NCBI GenBank assembly: GCA_946122785.1
Contig: CAMGYJ010000010.1
Span: 33,211,608 to 33,275,607 of the forward strand
Direction of reading: 5' to 3'
Source: Linum tenue
Lineage: Eukaryota > Streptophyta > Magnoliopsida > Malpighiales > Linaceae
Length of the DNA stretch: 64,000 nucleotides
In this document: piece after piece, positions 11,981-23,716 of the stretch
Numbering within the stretch: the first letter of the stretch is position 1
How the letters are laid out: every line of letters begins with the position of its first letter
The notes under the pieces: model-generated
Seen by the model: the letters and a program-made list of their open reading frames with translations, nothing else
The model's database searches: none
What the model was told of the DNA's origin: nothing
Made by a program: the position numbers and the translations under genes

Positions 11981-12767
11981 CATTCCGCGAAGCATTATTA
12001 AGGGCACCCCGGAACTCCCTTCTGATTCCATTGAAGAAAATAATGATCACGTTCCAATCCTCAAGACCATGACTTGGGCATCTCATCAACAGCCCCTTGT
12101 AGCGCTCCCATGCCTCAGTTAGACTCTCATCATCAGCCTACTTAAAAGTAAAAATATCTTCTTGCCTCTTCATTGCCAAGGCAGGTGGGAAGTACTTATC
12201 CAGAAAGACCTTCTCAAGCTGAGCGCATGTCGTGATGGAACGTGGTGTTAAGTTCTGAAACCAGTGTGATGCATTCCCTATTAGGGAGAATGAGAACATC
12301 CGAAGACGGATTGCATCATCATATACTGTGGGGCTTTTCATGGTATCACATATGCTCGCGAATCGGCGAAGATGTTCATGAGGATCCTCACTGCTAGCCC
12401 CGGAGAAAGTATACCCGTTGGTGATGATGTTGATGAATGCTAGGGTAATCTCCATGGTTGCTTCCCTAGCCGGAATGACAACACATGATGCTCGGGCTCC
12501 AGTCCTTCGATTCAAGCGAGCCCTGATCGAACGATCTTCTGCCATGATGACAGGCTCGATGTCGCGCGGTGTGGGTGGTGGTGTGGGTGGTGTAGGGACG
12601 ACAGGTGGTGTAACCTGCCCTCTCTGTTGACGATTCTGGGTTAGGGAAGGCCTAGGATTTGTGGTTGTGATTGGCTGCTTCCCTAACTTGACCTACTTCA
12701 TGTTCTGTCGGCAGGTCTTCTCTATCTCCGGATCTAGTGGCGGTAAATCGCCGGTCGTCCTCCTAGG
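11981..12767 (-). pseudogene. Gypsy gag, N-terminal half
   Basis: The - strand frame begins MPRRTTGDLPPLDPEIEKT near 12767, has an early TAG, and is open again from MAEDRSIRARLNRR at 12545. It carries the retrotransposon gag core: SSEDPHEHLRRFASICDT, IRLRMFSFSLIGNASHWF and EKVFLDKYFPP (about 12180-12420). After a TAG near 12138 it continues ADDESLTEAWERYKGLLMRC up to the hAT insertion at 11980. The capsid domain packages element RNA. At least two nonsense codons make it non-functional. Confidence 0.88.
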
Positions 12768-12865
12768 CATGCACAAAAAGGATAAACCTGAAAATTCACC
12801 TGCACACTAGCACACGGATTAAAACAGTTCACTCACAAAAATCAACAAAAAATAAGGTATGGCAG

Positions 12866-12883
12866 TCCCCGGCAACGGCGCCA
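12866..12883 (-). other. Gypsy primer binding site (tRNA-Asp)
   Basis: The - strand reads TGGCGCCGTTGCCGGGGA, exactly complementary to the 3' end of plant tRNA-Asp(GUC) including CCA. It lies 6 bases inside the 5' LTR, where reverse transcription would be primed. Confidence 0.92.
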
Positions 12884-12889
12884 AAAACT

Positions 12890-13286
12890 TGATAGGCCAA
12901 AAGCGTAATGCTTCAATTCCTATCTTGTAGTAAAACGGGAAGTCCAGGTATCGTCTCTCAGGGACTGGTACAACTAATTCAGCCTCTGCCAATTAGCTTC
13001 CCCTGGTCCAAAACAACTTCCACCCAAATCTCCCTTTTCGAGAGGCCTCTATAACCGGTCCAATTAATTCAAGAAAAGTTCATCCGATCCATTTGAATTA
13101 TTTGATCAGGAATGCAAATTTCTCATTTCATTTACCTGAAACATATAAAATATTTGGCACTCTACGGTAATGGTTTTATAACCATTCCAGGCTTAGTTGG
13201 ACCTAAAACAAGCATTATATGTCTCAAACATATCGTGTAATAATCACATTAAACACACAAAATCAATATGTTTTCGACAATTATCA
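12890..13286 (-). repeat. 5' LTR of gypsy element
   Basis: A 397-bp LTR paired with 5354-5751. It directly abuts the GTAGT target duplication at 13287-13291 in the copia coding sequence. Confidence 0.9.
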
Positions 13287-15150
13287 GTAGTCGAGGGAGG
13301 TAGGGGTATCGACGACCTTCATGCCAGTAAGCTGAAAGCGGTGCAGAAGATCAACCATATACTTGTGTTGAGAGAGAATGTAACTCGAGGACGTGGGGAC
13401 AATCTCAATGCCAAGAAAATAATTGGCGTCACCAAGAGCCCTGAGAGAGAACCTTTGAGAGAGAGCAGCCTGGAAGGAGTCGAGGACGGCATGATCATTT
13501 CCGGTGGGGAGGAGATCATCAACATAGACCAAAAAGTAGAGAAGCGTACTCCCGCTGGAATAAACAAAGAGAGAAGCATCATAGTTTGTTTTGGTGAAGC
13601 CGAAATCGATGAGAAAATCGGTCAAAGCAGTATACCAAGCTCGAGGAGCCTGACGGAGACCATAAATAACATGGCGGAGACGGCTGACATGTGTAGGATG
13701 AGCCGGATCAACAAAGCCTGGTGGTTGAGCCATATAAACTTCCTCCTCCAGAGGAGCCTGGAGAAAGGCATTATTGACATCAAACTGAGCAATAGGACAA
13801 TTATGAGAGAGAGCCAATGTGAAGACAGTGTGGACAGTGACAGGCTTGACAACCGAACTAAATGTATCACGAAAATCCACCCCAGGGCGTTGATGAAACC
13901 CCTTGGCCACTAAGCGAGTTTTATAACGCTCAATGGCACCATCAGAATGTTGCTTAACATGGAAAACCCAGCGGTTGCCAAGAACATTATAGTGAGGAAG
14001 CCGGGGTACCAAATCCCAAGTAGAGTTAGCCAAAAGAGCCTGATTTTCAGTGGACAGAGCATCCCGCCAAACACTGTAGCGCATGGCCTCCTTTACTGAC
14101 TTAGGCTGGAGAGGAGGCGGTCGAGGTAGTAAGGGAGTGTGAAATAATTAATTGGGCTTGAAAATTCCCTCTTGAGCCCGCGTCCTCACTGGATGAGTGC
14201 GGACAGGAGGAGGTGGCAGGCCTTGAGGAGCCGGAATCCCAGATGGGGCGTCGAAGGGGGATGAGGCCCAGATGAGGAATTGTCCTTGAGAATGCGGATG
14301 GGAGGAGAAAGATCATATAACCAAGACGCAGGCTGTGGCAGCTTAGTCTTAGGAGTAGTGTGGAAACCTGGAAAAGTATTCTCAACAAAAATGACATGAC
14401 GAGAGAAGAAAATACTGTGGGTATGAGATTCAAAGCACCAATAAGCGCTTCGTTGAGGACAATACCCAAGAAAAATACATGGACGAGAGCGAGGATCAAG
14501 TTTGTGGGAGGAATAGGGACGAAGCCAAGGATAACAGAGAGAACCAAAAATGCGGAGTTTATGATAGTTGGGAGACAAATTGAAGAGAAGGGTGTAAGGA
14601 ATTTTACCACGTAAGCCGGAAGAGGGAAGACGATTAATAAGATAAACGGTTGTGGAGAACGCAAAGGACCAAAAAGTGGTGGGAAGATGAGCATGGTGAA
14701 GAAGAGTTATACCAGTTTCGACCAAATGACGATGTTTACGTTCTACAAGACCGTTATGTTCAGGAGTGTGAGGAGGGGTGAGGGGATGAGTGATGCCATT
14801 GTTAAGAAGAACTCAAAGGACCAAAAAGAGGTGGGAAGATGATGATGGTGAAGAAGAGTTATACCAGTTTCGACCAAATGACGATGTTTACGCTCTGCAA
14901 GACCGTTATGCTCAGGAGTGTGAGGAGGGGTGAGGAGATGAGTGATGTCATTGTTAAGAAGACCGGATCGTAATTATTGAAATTCTCCACCATCATCCGT
15001 GTATAAGCGACGAATGGTGGTTGAAAAATAATTTTAAACCATTTTCCTGAAGTCGAGAAAAACTTAGAGAACATCGGATTTACGACCTAAAGGATAATAC
15101 CAAGTATATCTGGTAAAATGATCAATGATAATCAAATAATAACAATAGCC
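13287..15150 (-). pseudogene. Copia integrase and reverse transcriptase (5' portion)
   Basis: Reading the - strand, the integrase C-terminal region shows TPEHNGLVERKHRH (about 14710-14760), FWSFAFSTTVYLINRLP and the chromo-like FLGYCPQRSAYWCF block. RT follows from 14084: ALLANSTWDLVP, YKTRLVAKGFHQRPGVDF, FDVNNAFLQAPLEEEVYM and the catalytic YVDDLLPTG (about 13500-13530), then YFLGIEI. RT stops at the gypsy insertion. The integrase core upstream of 14830 is shortened, and a 152-bp direct duplication (see 14662-14966) breaks its frame. In life this would integrate and copy the element; here it is dead. Confidence 0.88.
14662..14966 (-). repeat. 152-bp direct tandem duplication inside copia integrase
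   Basis: The word CAAAGGACCAAAAAG recurs at 14662 and 14814, and the following 150 bases, including the part coding for ERKHRHLVETG, are repeated with few differences. This duplicates an integrase segment and adds to the frame damage. Confidence 0.8.
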
Positions 15151-15151
15151 A

Positions 15152-16321
15152 TCAATGGATGCCAATGAGAATTTCATTGGGCCCTATATAATCAGAATAG
15201 AGAGATAATGAGCCCAAATCAGGAGTCACATGATGAGAGGCAGCAGTGTCCATAAGCCAAGGCCCAGATGAATTAGAGGAGCCCATATTATAGATAGTAT
15301 GATTGGCTTGGGCCTGATGGGCCTGACTAAATGCCTGACGGGCCTGAGGGAAGAGCTTAAAACATTGGCGGACTGAGTGGCCAACCCGCTCACAATACTG
15401 ACAAATAACCGTGGGCTTTCTTGGGCGAGTGGGTTCTGAGAATTGCAGTGGGCCTGGGGAAGAGAAGGTCGCTCGACCTTGTGGATCAAAGCCCATAGCT
15501 GGGGTCTGCTGGCGACGCATAGGGCTGCTGTGGGATGAGCTGCCGCCGCCACCACTGAAAAATGAGGAGCCACTGCGAGATGTGCCACCGCCGACAGAGG
15601 AGTGCTGATTGCCACGGTTAGGGCCTTGAGTATAGAAAGCAATGCGAGTAGCGGTGACCCGCCGCTGCTCTTTCAAGTCCTGCTCATATTCAATTAAAAC
15701 ATCTAGCAAATCTTCAATTGTGATAACAGTGCCTCTAGCACGCACGACGACAATAAATTGATTATAATCCAGACCAAGGCCACGAAGAGTGTGTACCACA
15801 AGATCCAGATCTGATACAGGAGCATCAACAAGAGCCCGCTCTGCTGCGATGAGCTTCATATCAATAACATAGGCAAGAACATCTTGATCACCTCTGTAAG
15901 TTTTGGCCAGTTTGCCTTTCAAATTAATCAAACGTGACTGGGAGCGACTAGCGTAGAGCTTTTCTAGGATTAACCAAGCAATTCGTGATGTTAACGCAGT
16001 CGAGACATACGAATACAAAGATTCAGAAATAGAGCAGCGAAGGACATGTAGTATAAGCTTATCTTGCAGGTTCCAATGACGATACGCTGGATTCAGAGTT
16101 GGCTTGCCATCGATTGTGATTGTTTTAGGAGGAGTCTCGACGGTTCCATCGATGAAATGAATAAGTTCCAAACCCATCAGGAGGGTTTCCAATTGAGATC
16201 GCCAGGAGTGGAAATTGGTGGGAGTCAGCTTGAGCAACAACTGGGCGGCAGGATTGAAAGTGATGATAGACTCTTCATAGACTGTCGCGTTGACAGCGGT
16301 GGAAACAGTGTCGTCCGCCAT
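15152..16321 (-). CDS. Copia gag with zinc knuckle and start of protease
   Basis: A 389-codon open frame starts at ATG 16321, about 94 bp inside the 5' LTR. The capsid-like region (NFHSWRSQLETLLMGLELI, about residues 36-54; LEKLYASRSQSRLINLKGKL, about residues 120-140) is followed by a Gly/Ser-rich linker and a zinc knuckle (CQYCERVGHSVRQC, CX2CX4HX4C, about residue 310). The protease begins at WLMDTAASHHVTP: the usual DTGASHH active site has Gly replaced by Ala here. The frame ends soon after, where the rest of the protease and the integrase start appear deleted. Gag coats the RNA in cytoplasmic particles. It resembles Ale-type copia gag, though lineage was not tested. Confidence 0.85.
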   Translation of the reverse strand: MADDTVSTAVNATVYEESIITFNPAAQLLLKLTPTNFHSWRSQLETLLMGLELIHFIDGTVETPPKTITIDGKPTLNPAYRHWNLQDKLILHVLRCSISESLYSYVSTALTSRIAWLILEKLYASRSQSRLINLKGKLAKTYRGDQDVLAYVIDMKLIAAERALVDAPVSDLDLVVHTLRGLGLDYNQFIVVVRARGTVITIEDLLDVLIEYEQDLKEQRRVTATRIAFYTQGPNRGNQHSSVGGGTSRSGSSFFSGGGGSSSHSSPMRRQQTPAMGFDPQGRATFSSPGPLQFSEPTRPRKPTVICQYCERVGHSVRQCFKLFPQARQAFSQAHQAQANHTIYNMGSSNSSGPWLMDTAASHHVTPDLGSLSLYSDYIGPNEILIGIH

Positions 16322-16400
16322 TAGAAAGATCAGGTGTCACAACGTGAATTTAAAAGGGAAGAGAGGAAGGTCGGATGGATCAAACCCAGCTGAGCGTTGT

Positions 16401-16414
16401 TGGCTCTGATACCA
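16401..16414 (-). other. Copia primer binding site (initiator tRNA-Met)
   Basis: The - strand reads TGGTATCAGAGCCA directly next to the 5' LTR, complementary to the 3' end of initiator tRNA-Met, the standard copia primer. Confidence 0.92.
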
Positions 16415-16604
16415 TGAAAGAGGTATTTGAGCAAAGTATATTTGTGGTAAAATCTGGTTTATCTCGTTGAGATTCTAGAGTACAATTATATACATACAAG
16501 TGAGGATTCCTAGCAACTAATACAGCCCACGTTCCACCAAGATAGGAACGGCAGAGTGAGGGAGAGAGAATAATAAAAATACATTTTATGATTTATTTCT
16601 AATA
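16415..16604 (-). repeat. 5' LTR of outer copia element
   Basis: A 190-bp LTR paired with 4451-4638, with roughly 11-12 differences by eye. It is followed by target duplication CTAAC at 16605-16609. Confidence 0.88.
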
Positions 16605-16609
16605 CTAAC

Positions 16610-17148
16610 TAAGTCATCACAAAAGTTCTAACTAATAGAAATTAGTAGTTAAAATTTAGTTATTGTGCTAGATAAAGGGGAATTCGTTAACTAAGCTCGA
16701 AGTTTCTATTTGGTGCTTAAGTCAATGAAGCATTTGATTAATATGTGATTTTTCAAGTATCAAATATTTGGATATACTAACTAACATATATATTTATCTC
16801 AATAACTATTTTAATTAATATGCTTAATTAATTAGTATCGGAATCAAAGGTAGTACTACTATTGTTAGTTAAATCTAAGGTTCTGGACAGAATGGTAGTT
16901 GACACTGAAAAAGAAAGTCGACTAACGAAGGAGATAAGAGTTATGATAAGAGGAATAGATATTCACCAAATCCAGATGGGGCAAAGTCTCAATCAGCCGT
17001 TTTTTGTGTTGAAATTAATCAAATGAGAAAATAGTGGTAATATTAGTTGGGTATTAAAATTTTCTTTTTATGGAAAATAGCCAATAAGCCGAAAAATCAA
17101 ATCCAGAGATCGAATAATGTACGTACGTTTGATAGCCTAGTAAGTTAC
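16610..17148. other. Intergenic, AT-rich, no gene seen
   Basis: Short AT-rich spacer between the copia nest and the 3' end of the first Helitron. No coding frame or transposon end was seen within it. Confidence 0.6.
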
Positions 17149-20100
17149 TAGCTTTTACCCGACCCGTTGGTCGGATCAATTTCATTCTATTTCGTATAAT
17201 TTATTTTATCAATATTTATGATTTACTTGATTTGGGATCTTTAATTTTATATGATTCACGAAAAATATTTGTGGTTTTAAGAGTTGACAATGACGTAAAA
17301 GGATAGTCCAAGCTATTATATTGACCAAAATCTCAAATATTTGAAGTATTTATTTGAAATTTTATTAAATAAAACACTTGTTGATTCAAATATACAATCG
17401 TTTGTCGTGAAAATGGGATTTTATGAAAAAAGATTCATGACTTCATAAAGAAAGAAAACCAATTTGATATTCAATAACAAATGTGAACATCGTTTGGATC
17501 ATATATTTCAGTTATGTATTTGGTATCTAAATTCAACACATGCGAGATTTGTCTAACTCCTAAATTTGGAAGTAGGTGCTAAAACTCTAATCAAATCAAA
17601 GGTCAAGGATGAAAAGTTTTGCTATCGAATTTGAAATTTGTTGGTCCCCATTAATTTGGAATAAGTGACATCCATAAATTAGATTTGTAAATCGAGCATT
17701 CAAAGAGACCGATGGAAAAGACATAAAAGTAAAGAAAACAGTAAAATCATCCAAACAACAAACCTGGGAAGAATTATCATGGTGCCATATTAGCCAACAT
17801 ACAATACATTATTAGTAGTTGATTAAAAACATGTCATCTTCAAGATTCTCTGGCAATCTCATGGTTTATTGATTAAAACGCGATTCCCAATATGAGAAAT
17901 CTGTATGTGATCTGGTCACAATTATCTTTTCGCCTATGTTGGTCCTTGCAATTAACAACCCATAACAAAATGAGCTAGCATGTGACATAGTTATAAGGTA
18001 TATGCACAAAAGTGAGTTATTAAATGTCCAACGGATCAGGAAGTAAACATTAATAACCCACTTAGCAATCATCCATATTAGCACAGAACATAGTCATCGA
18101 AGTAGCTGTTGTTTTAAGAATATGTTATCACCAACATAAACAATGTCGTGTGAGAATGAGGATGCATGGTAAGCTATTTTCGTACTATTATCTGATGTTG
18201 CATTGAAAACAAATTTTCTTGTCCCCATCCATCTTGTAATGAAATCCTAGCCCGAGTCATCTACTAAAACAACGGCTTTCACCATCAACAACAACTACAT
18301 GAAGAAAAGAAAGGGGGCTTCAAGTAATTAGTATATGCTAGCATTAGGAATGTTTAAACTTTCACTAATTCTTCTTGCTTCTAATTTTAAAAAATATAGT
18401 AGCGTTACCAAAGAATGCATTAGCAAAATATGACGGGGAACTAATCAAGAGCACACACAACAATTCATGATCTCAAAACGACAACTTAACCAAGAACCCC
18501 ACCCACCGAAGACGAATTGCAAAATATTTTAACACATACATATATGCAAAGCGATTATCCTCTAATTGGTTCATTTTATAGTTATTATTTCCTTCCCTTC
18601 ATTTATGTCATTATCTAGATGATTTCATATTTTCATTATTTGGGTACTTTTTAATTCTCAAATAATTATTCAATTCAAAGAGCACTTTAGCTAATGCACT
18701 ACATTTATAGCCTTAGCACCCTTTACTTATTGGGAACTCCGTTCAGATAATATCACACAATAAGTACTTGCTATCAAAACTATGCATGTGTCTTAATAAA
18801 CCCCTCGATGCAACCCCTTAACTTACGTGATTAAAGAAGCAACAAATGACGGTCATATTTCTTAATCCCAGAAGACATTCGCTACCCACATATTAGATGT
18901 CTACCGTAGATAAATGAAACTTACTTCGTAGTGTCCGCAATTTGATGGTATTCAACCTTAAACAAAAAGTGATAGCGAAAGCAATGGCTGTACTATTTTT
19001 TAGACATCAGATGCAACAACTCCTTCCCCTCCCTTTGAGGACCATCACAACATAGATCTATGTTCCTACAACTTCCACACCTATACTAAAACTTCAGACC
19101 CATGACAATAAAGATCTGTAGGAATTTTTGCCTCCAAACAACATGTAACTTTAGACATACCAGAACATAATTTTGTGTTAAAAGAGTTTAAATATCATTT
19201 GACTCAAAGGCTAAATGAAATTTGCAAGTGAATGCCCCCAAAAGGAACTTGATAATGAATTTAAGAACGAACTAACTAAACAACCAGCAGCAACCTTGAA
19301 CCAATTAATTACCCCAATCCAGGAGTTGAAACACTTGCCCAGCCTCAAAGGGTGATGTAATGGAAATACTGTAGCTCGGGTTTCCCTTGTTGATTCTTGC
19401 AGTAGAGGCAAAAGGTGGGATTATACAATCAGTTGATAGAAGAAGATGATTTGGAAACTATAGTCTGCCATCAAAGACAAATTATCAAGCATTTCAGTGT
19501 TCTTTTTCTTAACTTTTTTGGGATCAACATTTTAGAAATACTAAATGTGTTGTGTAAGAACTTACAGAAGAAGCAGCAGCTGAAAAGAACATAGGCTAGA
19601 ATCACACAAAAACCTTAGGTTAAGGCATCTATGAACATTGACTCAATCAATAATGCTCAGTATCTCAAAATCATTAACCCCAATTGGAAGCTCGCTACTG
19701 ATTCCTTCGGGTCAACTCGAATCAAAACATTCTCAGCCTAATGGAATGGATTAGAGCACACTACCATAAAAACAAAATATCTAAGAATTAACTATTCGAT
19801 GCTGATAAGATTCTAACTACAAAAAAAAAACAGTGAACTTAATATCAAATGAATAACCAATAAGTGATACCGACTTTTCTTTGTGCAGAGATATCCAAAT
19901 CCCTTTCACTCGGTATGCAATTACTCTTTTTATGTTCTTTGTCTATATGAGTAACCAATCTTCCTGTCTTATTGCTTCACACAATTTTTCTGCAGCCAAA
20001 TTGGTCAGATAATTGGTCATATACATAGAAACATCATCTCCTTCCCATAATAACATCTATAGATTATAGTTTAACATATATAGGCAAAATCCAATCTTTA

Positions 20101-23100
20101 CTTTAAAAAAACAATAGATGCAGCAGCAATCCGATATCATCAAGATAGCTAATATGATTTAGGATGATTTTCATGAGCCTGGGTCAGTCAAGGATCAAAG
20201 CATGACCACAACAAAGTAAGGAATTGAAAAGTTTGCTATCTGATTATATCGTCATATGAAAAAGCAGGTCCCGGACACTAACAAATTCAAAAGGGCACAT
20301 CCAAGAGTACAAAGTTAATAGATTGCCACTTGCTAAATCCAGACATTCATTGCAAGTCAATTTCATGCAAGTTTTACATCACAGCTTAAAAAGTACAGTG
20401 TCGAATAAGATAAAACAAACGGATTAAATATATGACTCAACTGTATTAATTAAGATCTCAAGTGCAATACATGTATTTTTTACATAGACGTTCTATATAA
20501 ATCCTACTGCAAGTATTTGTCTTCGCTTGATTCTACCCTACTACAAAATTCTGAATAAAAGTGCAGAACACAAAACATCTTACTGAAGCACATCTATCTA
20601 AAGGAAAAACTGGTAAAATGAAGAGACACAATTCCTATGCCGACCTGCCATGATATGTAAGATGATAAGTGGAGGTTTGAAGCGACAACAAACAGAGAAG
20701 CAACAAAGGTAGTAATCAGAATACTACATTTGGTTACGAAATCCATGGGCATTGGCTAAACCAAACACCCTCGTGCATCTCAAATTCATGAACATATACT
20801 TTTTTCTCTATACTTCAGTTCGTAGGAAACACCTATAGCAACAAATGGAACCTATAAAATGGAAAATTATAAAATCAGAATCGTGAATGGGTAGGAACGA
20901 ATACATGGGGAAAATGACCTAATTGATTTTAGATGAGTATCCATGTACTGGTTGGAACTGATAATTATCCTATGAGTATCCAAAATCAAATTAAAATACC
21001 AACCATACCTGAAAACAATACCAATATAACAAATAAAAAATTAAACTTTTAGATGAATATGAAAGGTAATCACAAGTTACAGTCCCTAGGCAACACAAAC
21101 CTGGATTCATTCTAATTTTAGAAACCAAACACGATTTGTGATTGACCGTGTAACATGATATAACACAACATCAGCTATAAAAATGAGAGATTCAAGGGAG
21201 AAAAAAGTACCAAGAGAAAGCTCGTTCATAAAGAGCACAAATCTCATCATCATGAGAATCTCCAATCGTGTTTGATTAAATCATTTTTTTTTTGTCCTTT
21301 TTGTTGCATATTTGCTCTTCCTCTTGAAAGGAAAAAAGGGATCAACGAATCATAATCATCGGGCGTAGAAGACATACACACATAAAAGAACTGGAAACAA
21401 ATATATAAACCGTTGAAAATTGGAGCACTCATCATTATGTTCTGCAGAAGGCATGTCTTCTTTATGGTCGCTTTATTTTGACAGAACTGATGACGATGTA
21501 ATCTTCCCTTCCGAATGCACTCTTCCATGAACACCAATACAAACAATTAGCATAGCACATGACTTTAGTTCGTAGCGCACCTTGTTGATTAAGAAGGTGA
21601 CTACTCTTACATGTTAGTTGTCGTTTCTGAAATGACCACATCAATGTAACCAGCCACTGCATAAGAACTCGGATAATAAGGCCATTTCTATGTGATCATG
21701 CATATCGCGAAGGTAAACATAATAGCAACGTAAGAACTCAATAATCCGAAAGCTATTTGAGGTACAAACCGCGAGGTCTGGAAGATATAAAATGGAGCCA
21801 AACACATCCAAACCACCATTGATGGCAAGAACTTGATTAATAAGTTGAACTCGGCAAGTGAAAGCTTCCTAATGTGCTATTTGGAAGGTAAGTACCCAAA
21901 ACTGGCATAAGCTCATTAACCTGCGAATAAATCACAAGAAATTAAACTAAACAAAAAAAAAAAAAAAACAGAAGCAAAGAGAGAAGGTCACCACAATGTC
22001 GATTTCGTTATTCCTTCACAATCGTAATAGAGTTCTTCACCTTTTCGATTTTGTGCGTCTTCTTATTCCTCCTTCCACTGCCGTTCTCTTTGCCTTCTAT
22101 GTCTTTGTAAACTGCGACCAGGGGATTTGACCAGGGAAAATTAATTCTCTGCTGTTGCTTCTTCTTCTTCCTCTTAGCCTTTTTTGTATTCATGAAAGTC
22201 CTCATATGTTGACCAAACTAAGACTTATCACAAACACCCAATCAAACTGAAAGGAAGTCGCCAAACTTGAACTACCTGGCTATGCCTTCTTTCTACTCCG
22301 CTAACTTAATCATCCTTATTCTTTCCTCTGCAAACCCAACGCTCATTTTCCACTTTCTCCTGCCATCATCGAGTTCCCGTCGTCGTTCCTTCAATCTGAA
22401 AGAACGGGCAAAAATGATGAACCAAATCCATGTAGTATAGTAAGGGAAAATCATAACGTAGACCCAAAAATCAACACACTAAATAAGAAGTCAGAAAGTG
22501 AATATTAACGAAAGAGAGTCAGAAACCCACCGCCGCCGCTAACCCATCCCTCGCCTTTTCTCCTTATGCGAATACAAAGCTCGCTTTCTTCTTGTATGGT
22601 TCACTCTCAGTAATCATAATTTAGTTTCGTCGTCGTCTCTTCGATCAGAAAAGAATTGGAGAAGATGATGAACCAAATCTATCAAGTACAATGGGCTAAA
22701 CCCAAATTTAGAACTAAATATCCGGAACAGAAAGGAGACTGAAATGGAATATCAATGAAAGAGGGCGAGAAACCTACCAGTTGCAGCTGGGATCTAAACC
22801 AGAGCTCAATTATTTATGCCTTCTTTGGAACTCGGCTCCCCTGGTTTCCCCTGTTTTCCTTGGCTTCGAGGGGCTTGTAGTCGCCGAATTCGCCGAAGAC
22901 GTGGTCTCCTTTTAAGCTGCGATAAGGACACAGGAGGTACAGGAAGGGTTGGCATATCAATTTAGCTGGGTACACATGGAAACTCAATCAGATAAAACTA
23001 AAGATAAGCAAAGTAAATGATGGAAACAGTAATAGGTAATATGCATATCAGACTACCAAATTCAATTGCGAATACAGGAATTGCGGGCTTCCCCAAAACG

Positions 23101-23159
23101 CATATATATCAGACTAACAAATCTGACAGCGCGAAGCAACCGGGCAAAACAAACAGAAA

Positions 23160-23400
23160 AAATTACTGACTCCCCTTCAAATCGTCGGTTGGCTGGCAAG
23201 GGTTCAACGCAGAACTACCTAATCCGGATTGAGAGAAGCAGCAGGAGCAAACTAACCGAAACAATCTCGCCTCCCCTTCAAATCGGCGGTTGGCTGGAGA
23301 ATCGTTCACCGCATAACTACCAAATCCGATTGTTCGAATCAGCGGGGGTAAACAAATACCACAAATCATGACTCACCTTCGATTCGCCGGTTGGCTGGGG
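23160..23400 (-). repeat. About 101-bp tandem repeat near Helitron 1 5' end
   Basis: The segment CCCCTTCAAATCG.CGGTTGGCTGG recurs at about 23172, 23273 and, in diverged form, 23374. On the - strand the last-mentioned copy is preceded by sequence consistent with a splice donor (GTGAGTCATG), so the units may be duplicated leader exons. Function unknown. Confidence 0.65.
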
Positions 23401-23539
23401 AATTCACCGTTAATTAGCCGCAGGTCTTCCTCGCTCAGTCCCTGTTCCCAAAATTGTCCGCTGAGAAATGGATATCCTGCCATGCTGCGGGAAGGAGAAA
23501 GCAAAACGTAGATAACCCCGGAGAAAATGGAAGATGATT

Positions 23540-23716
23540 TCAGCCGCAAAAAAAGTAGTGGGAACCGACGGTTTCTTATCTCTCCTGTCAGGCGGGAATT
23601 TTTAATTTGATCCGCGTAACCACCCTGCCACGTCAGACTCCTAAAATCACTCTATGCGCAGGAAAATTTGAATGGGGGTTGCAGTTTTACTTTTCAGCTA
23701 TAAATTATACTGTTGA
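23540..23716 (-). repeat. Helitron 1 5' terminal region, inverted copy of 25652-25840
   Basis: Reading inward from 23716 on the - strand, the sequence matches 25652 onward nearly base for base through CTGAAAAGTAAAACTGCAACC and GAGTCTGACGTGGCAGGGTGG to about 180 bp. The shared terminus places Helitrons 1 and 2 in one family. Confidence 0.85.

Larger units (their letters stand above)
5354..13286 (-). mobile_element. Ty3/gypsy Athila-like retrotransposon nested in copia
   Basis: LTRs at 5354-5751 and 12890-13286, each running TGATAG to TTATCA on the + strand, are bounded by the 5-bp duplication GTAGT (5349-5353 and 13287-13291) inside the copia RT coding region. The primer binding site matches tRNA-Asp, a usual primer of the Athila group. 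The internal region keeps gag and protease, but the polymerase is almost all deleted: a short RT-like block is followed directly by the ACGTTAAACAAGCGCTTC segment (about 7285-7320) that normally follows pol in these elements. It therefore depended on another copy for movement. LTRs differ by about 10 substitutions in 398 bp. A hAT transposon (8700-11972) interrupts gag. Confidence 0.9.
4451..16604 (-). mobile_element. Ty1/copia retrotransposon (outer element of the nest)
   Basis: Two similar LTRs (4451-4638 and 16415-16604) are bounded by the 5-bp duplication CTAAC (4446-4450 and 16605-16609). Gene order on the - strand is gag, protease, integrase, reverse transcriptase, RNase H, which is the copia order. 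The primer binding site beside the 5' LTR matches initiator tRNA-Met. Without the 7.9-kb insertion at 5354-13286 the element is about 4.2 kb. It is dead: the protease and integrase are shortened and the frame is broken at several points. LTRs differ by about 6 percent by eye, so it is the oldest layer. The LTR begins TA and ends CA rather than TG/CA. Confidence 0.92.
17149..23716 (-). mobile_element. Helitron 1, non-autonomous, 6.57 kb
   Basis: On the - strand the element starts TCAACAGTATAATTTATAGC at 23716 after a host A. It ends with the hairpin CCGACCAACGGGTCGG, a short spacer and CTAG at 17149, followed by host T. Start with TC, end with hairpin plus CTAG, insertion between A and T, and no target duplication are the Helitron criteria. 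No Rep/helicase frame is present. The interior shows only short frames, exon-like GT/AG boundaries and a tandem array near the 5' end. About 400 bp at 20800-21200 resembles 60290-60700 in Helitron 3. The first 180 bp or so is nearly identical to the start of Helitron 2. Confidence 0.85.

Noticed and set aside
22008..22205. 65-codon Lys-rich frame in Helitron 1
   Set aside because: Low-complexity, from a CT-rich leader-like region read in reverse; no domain.
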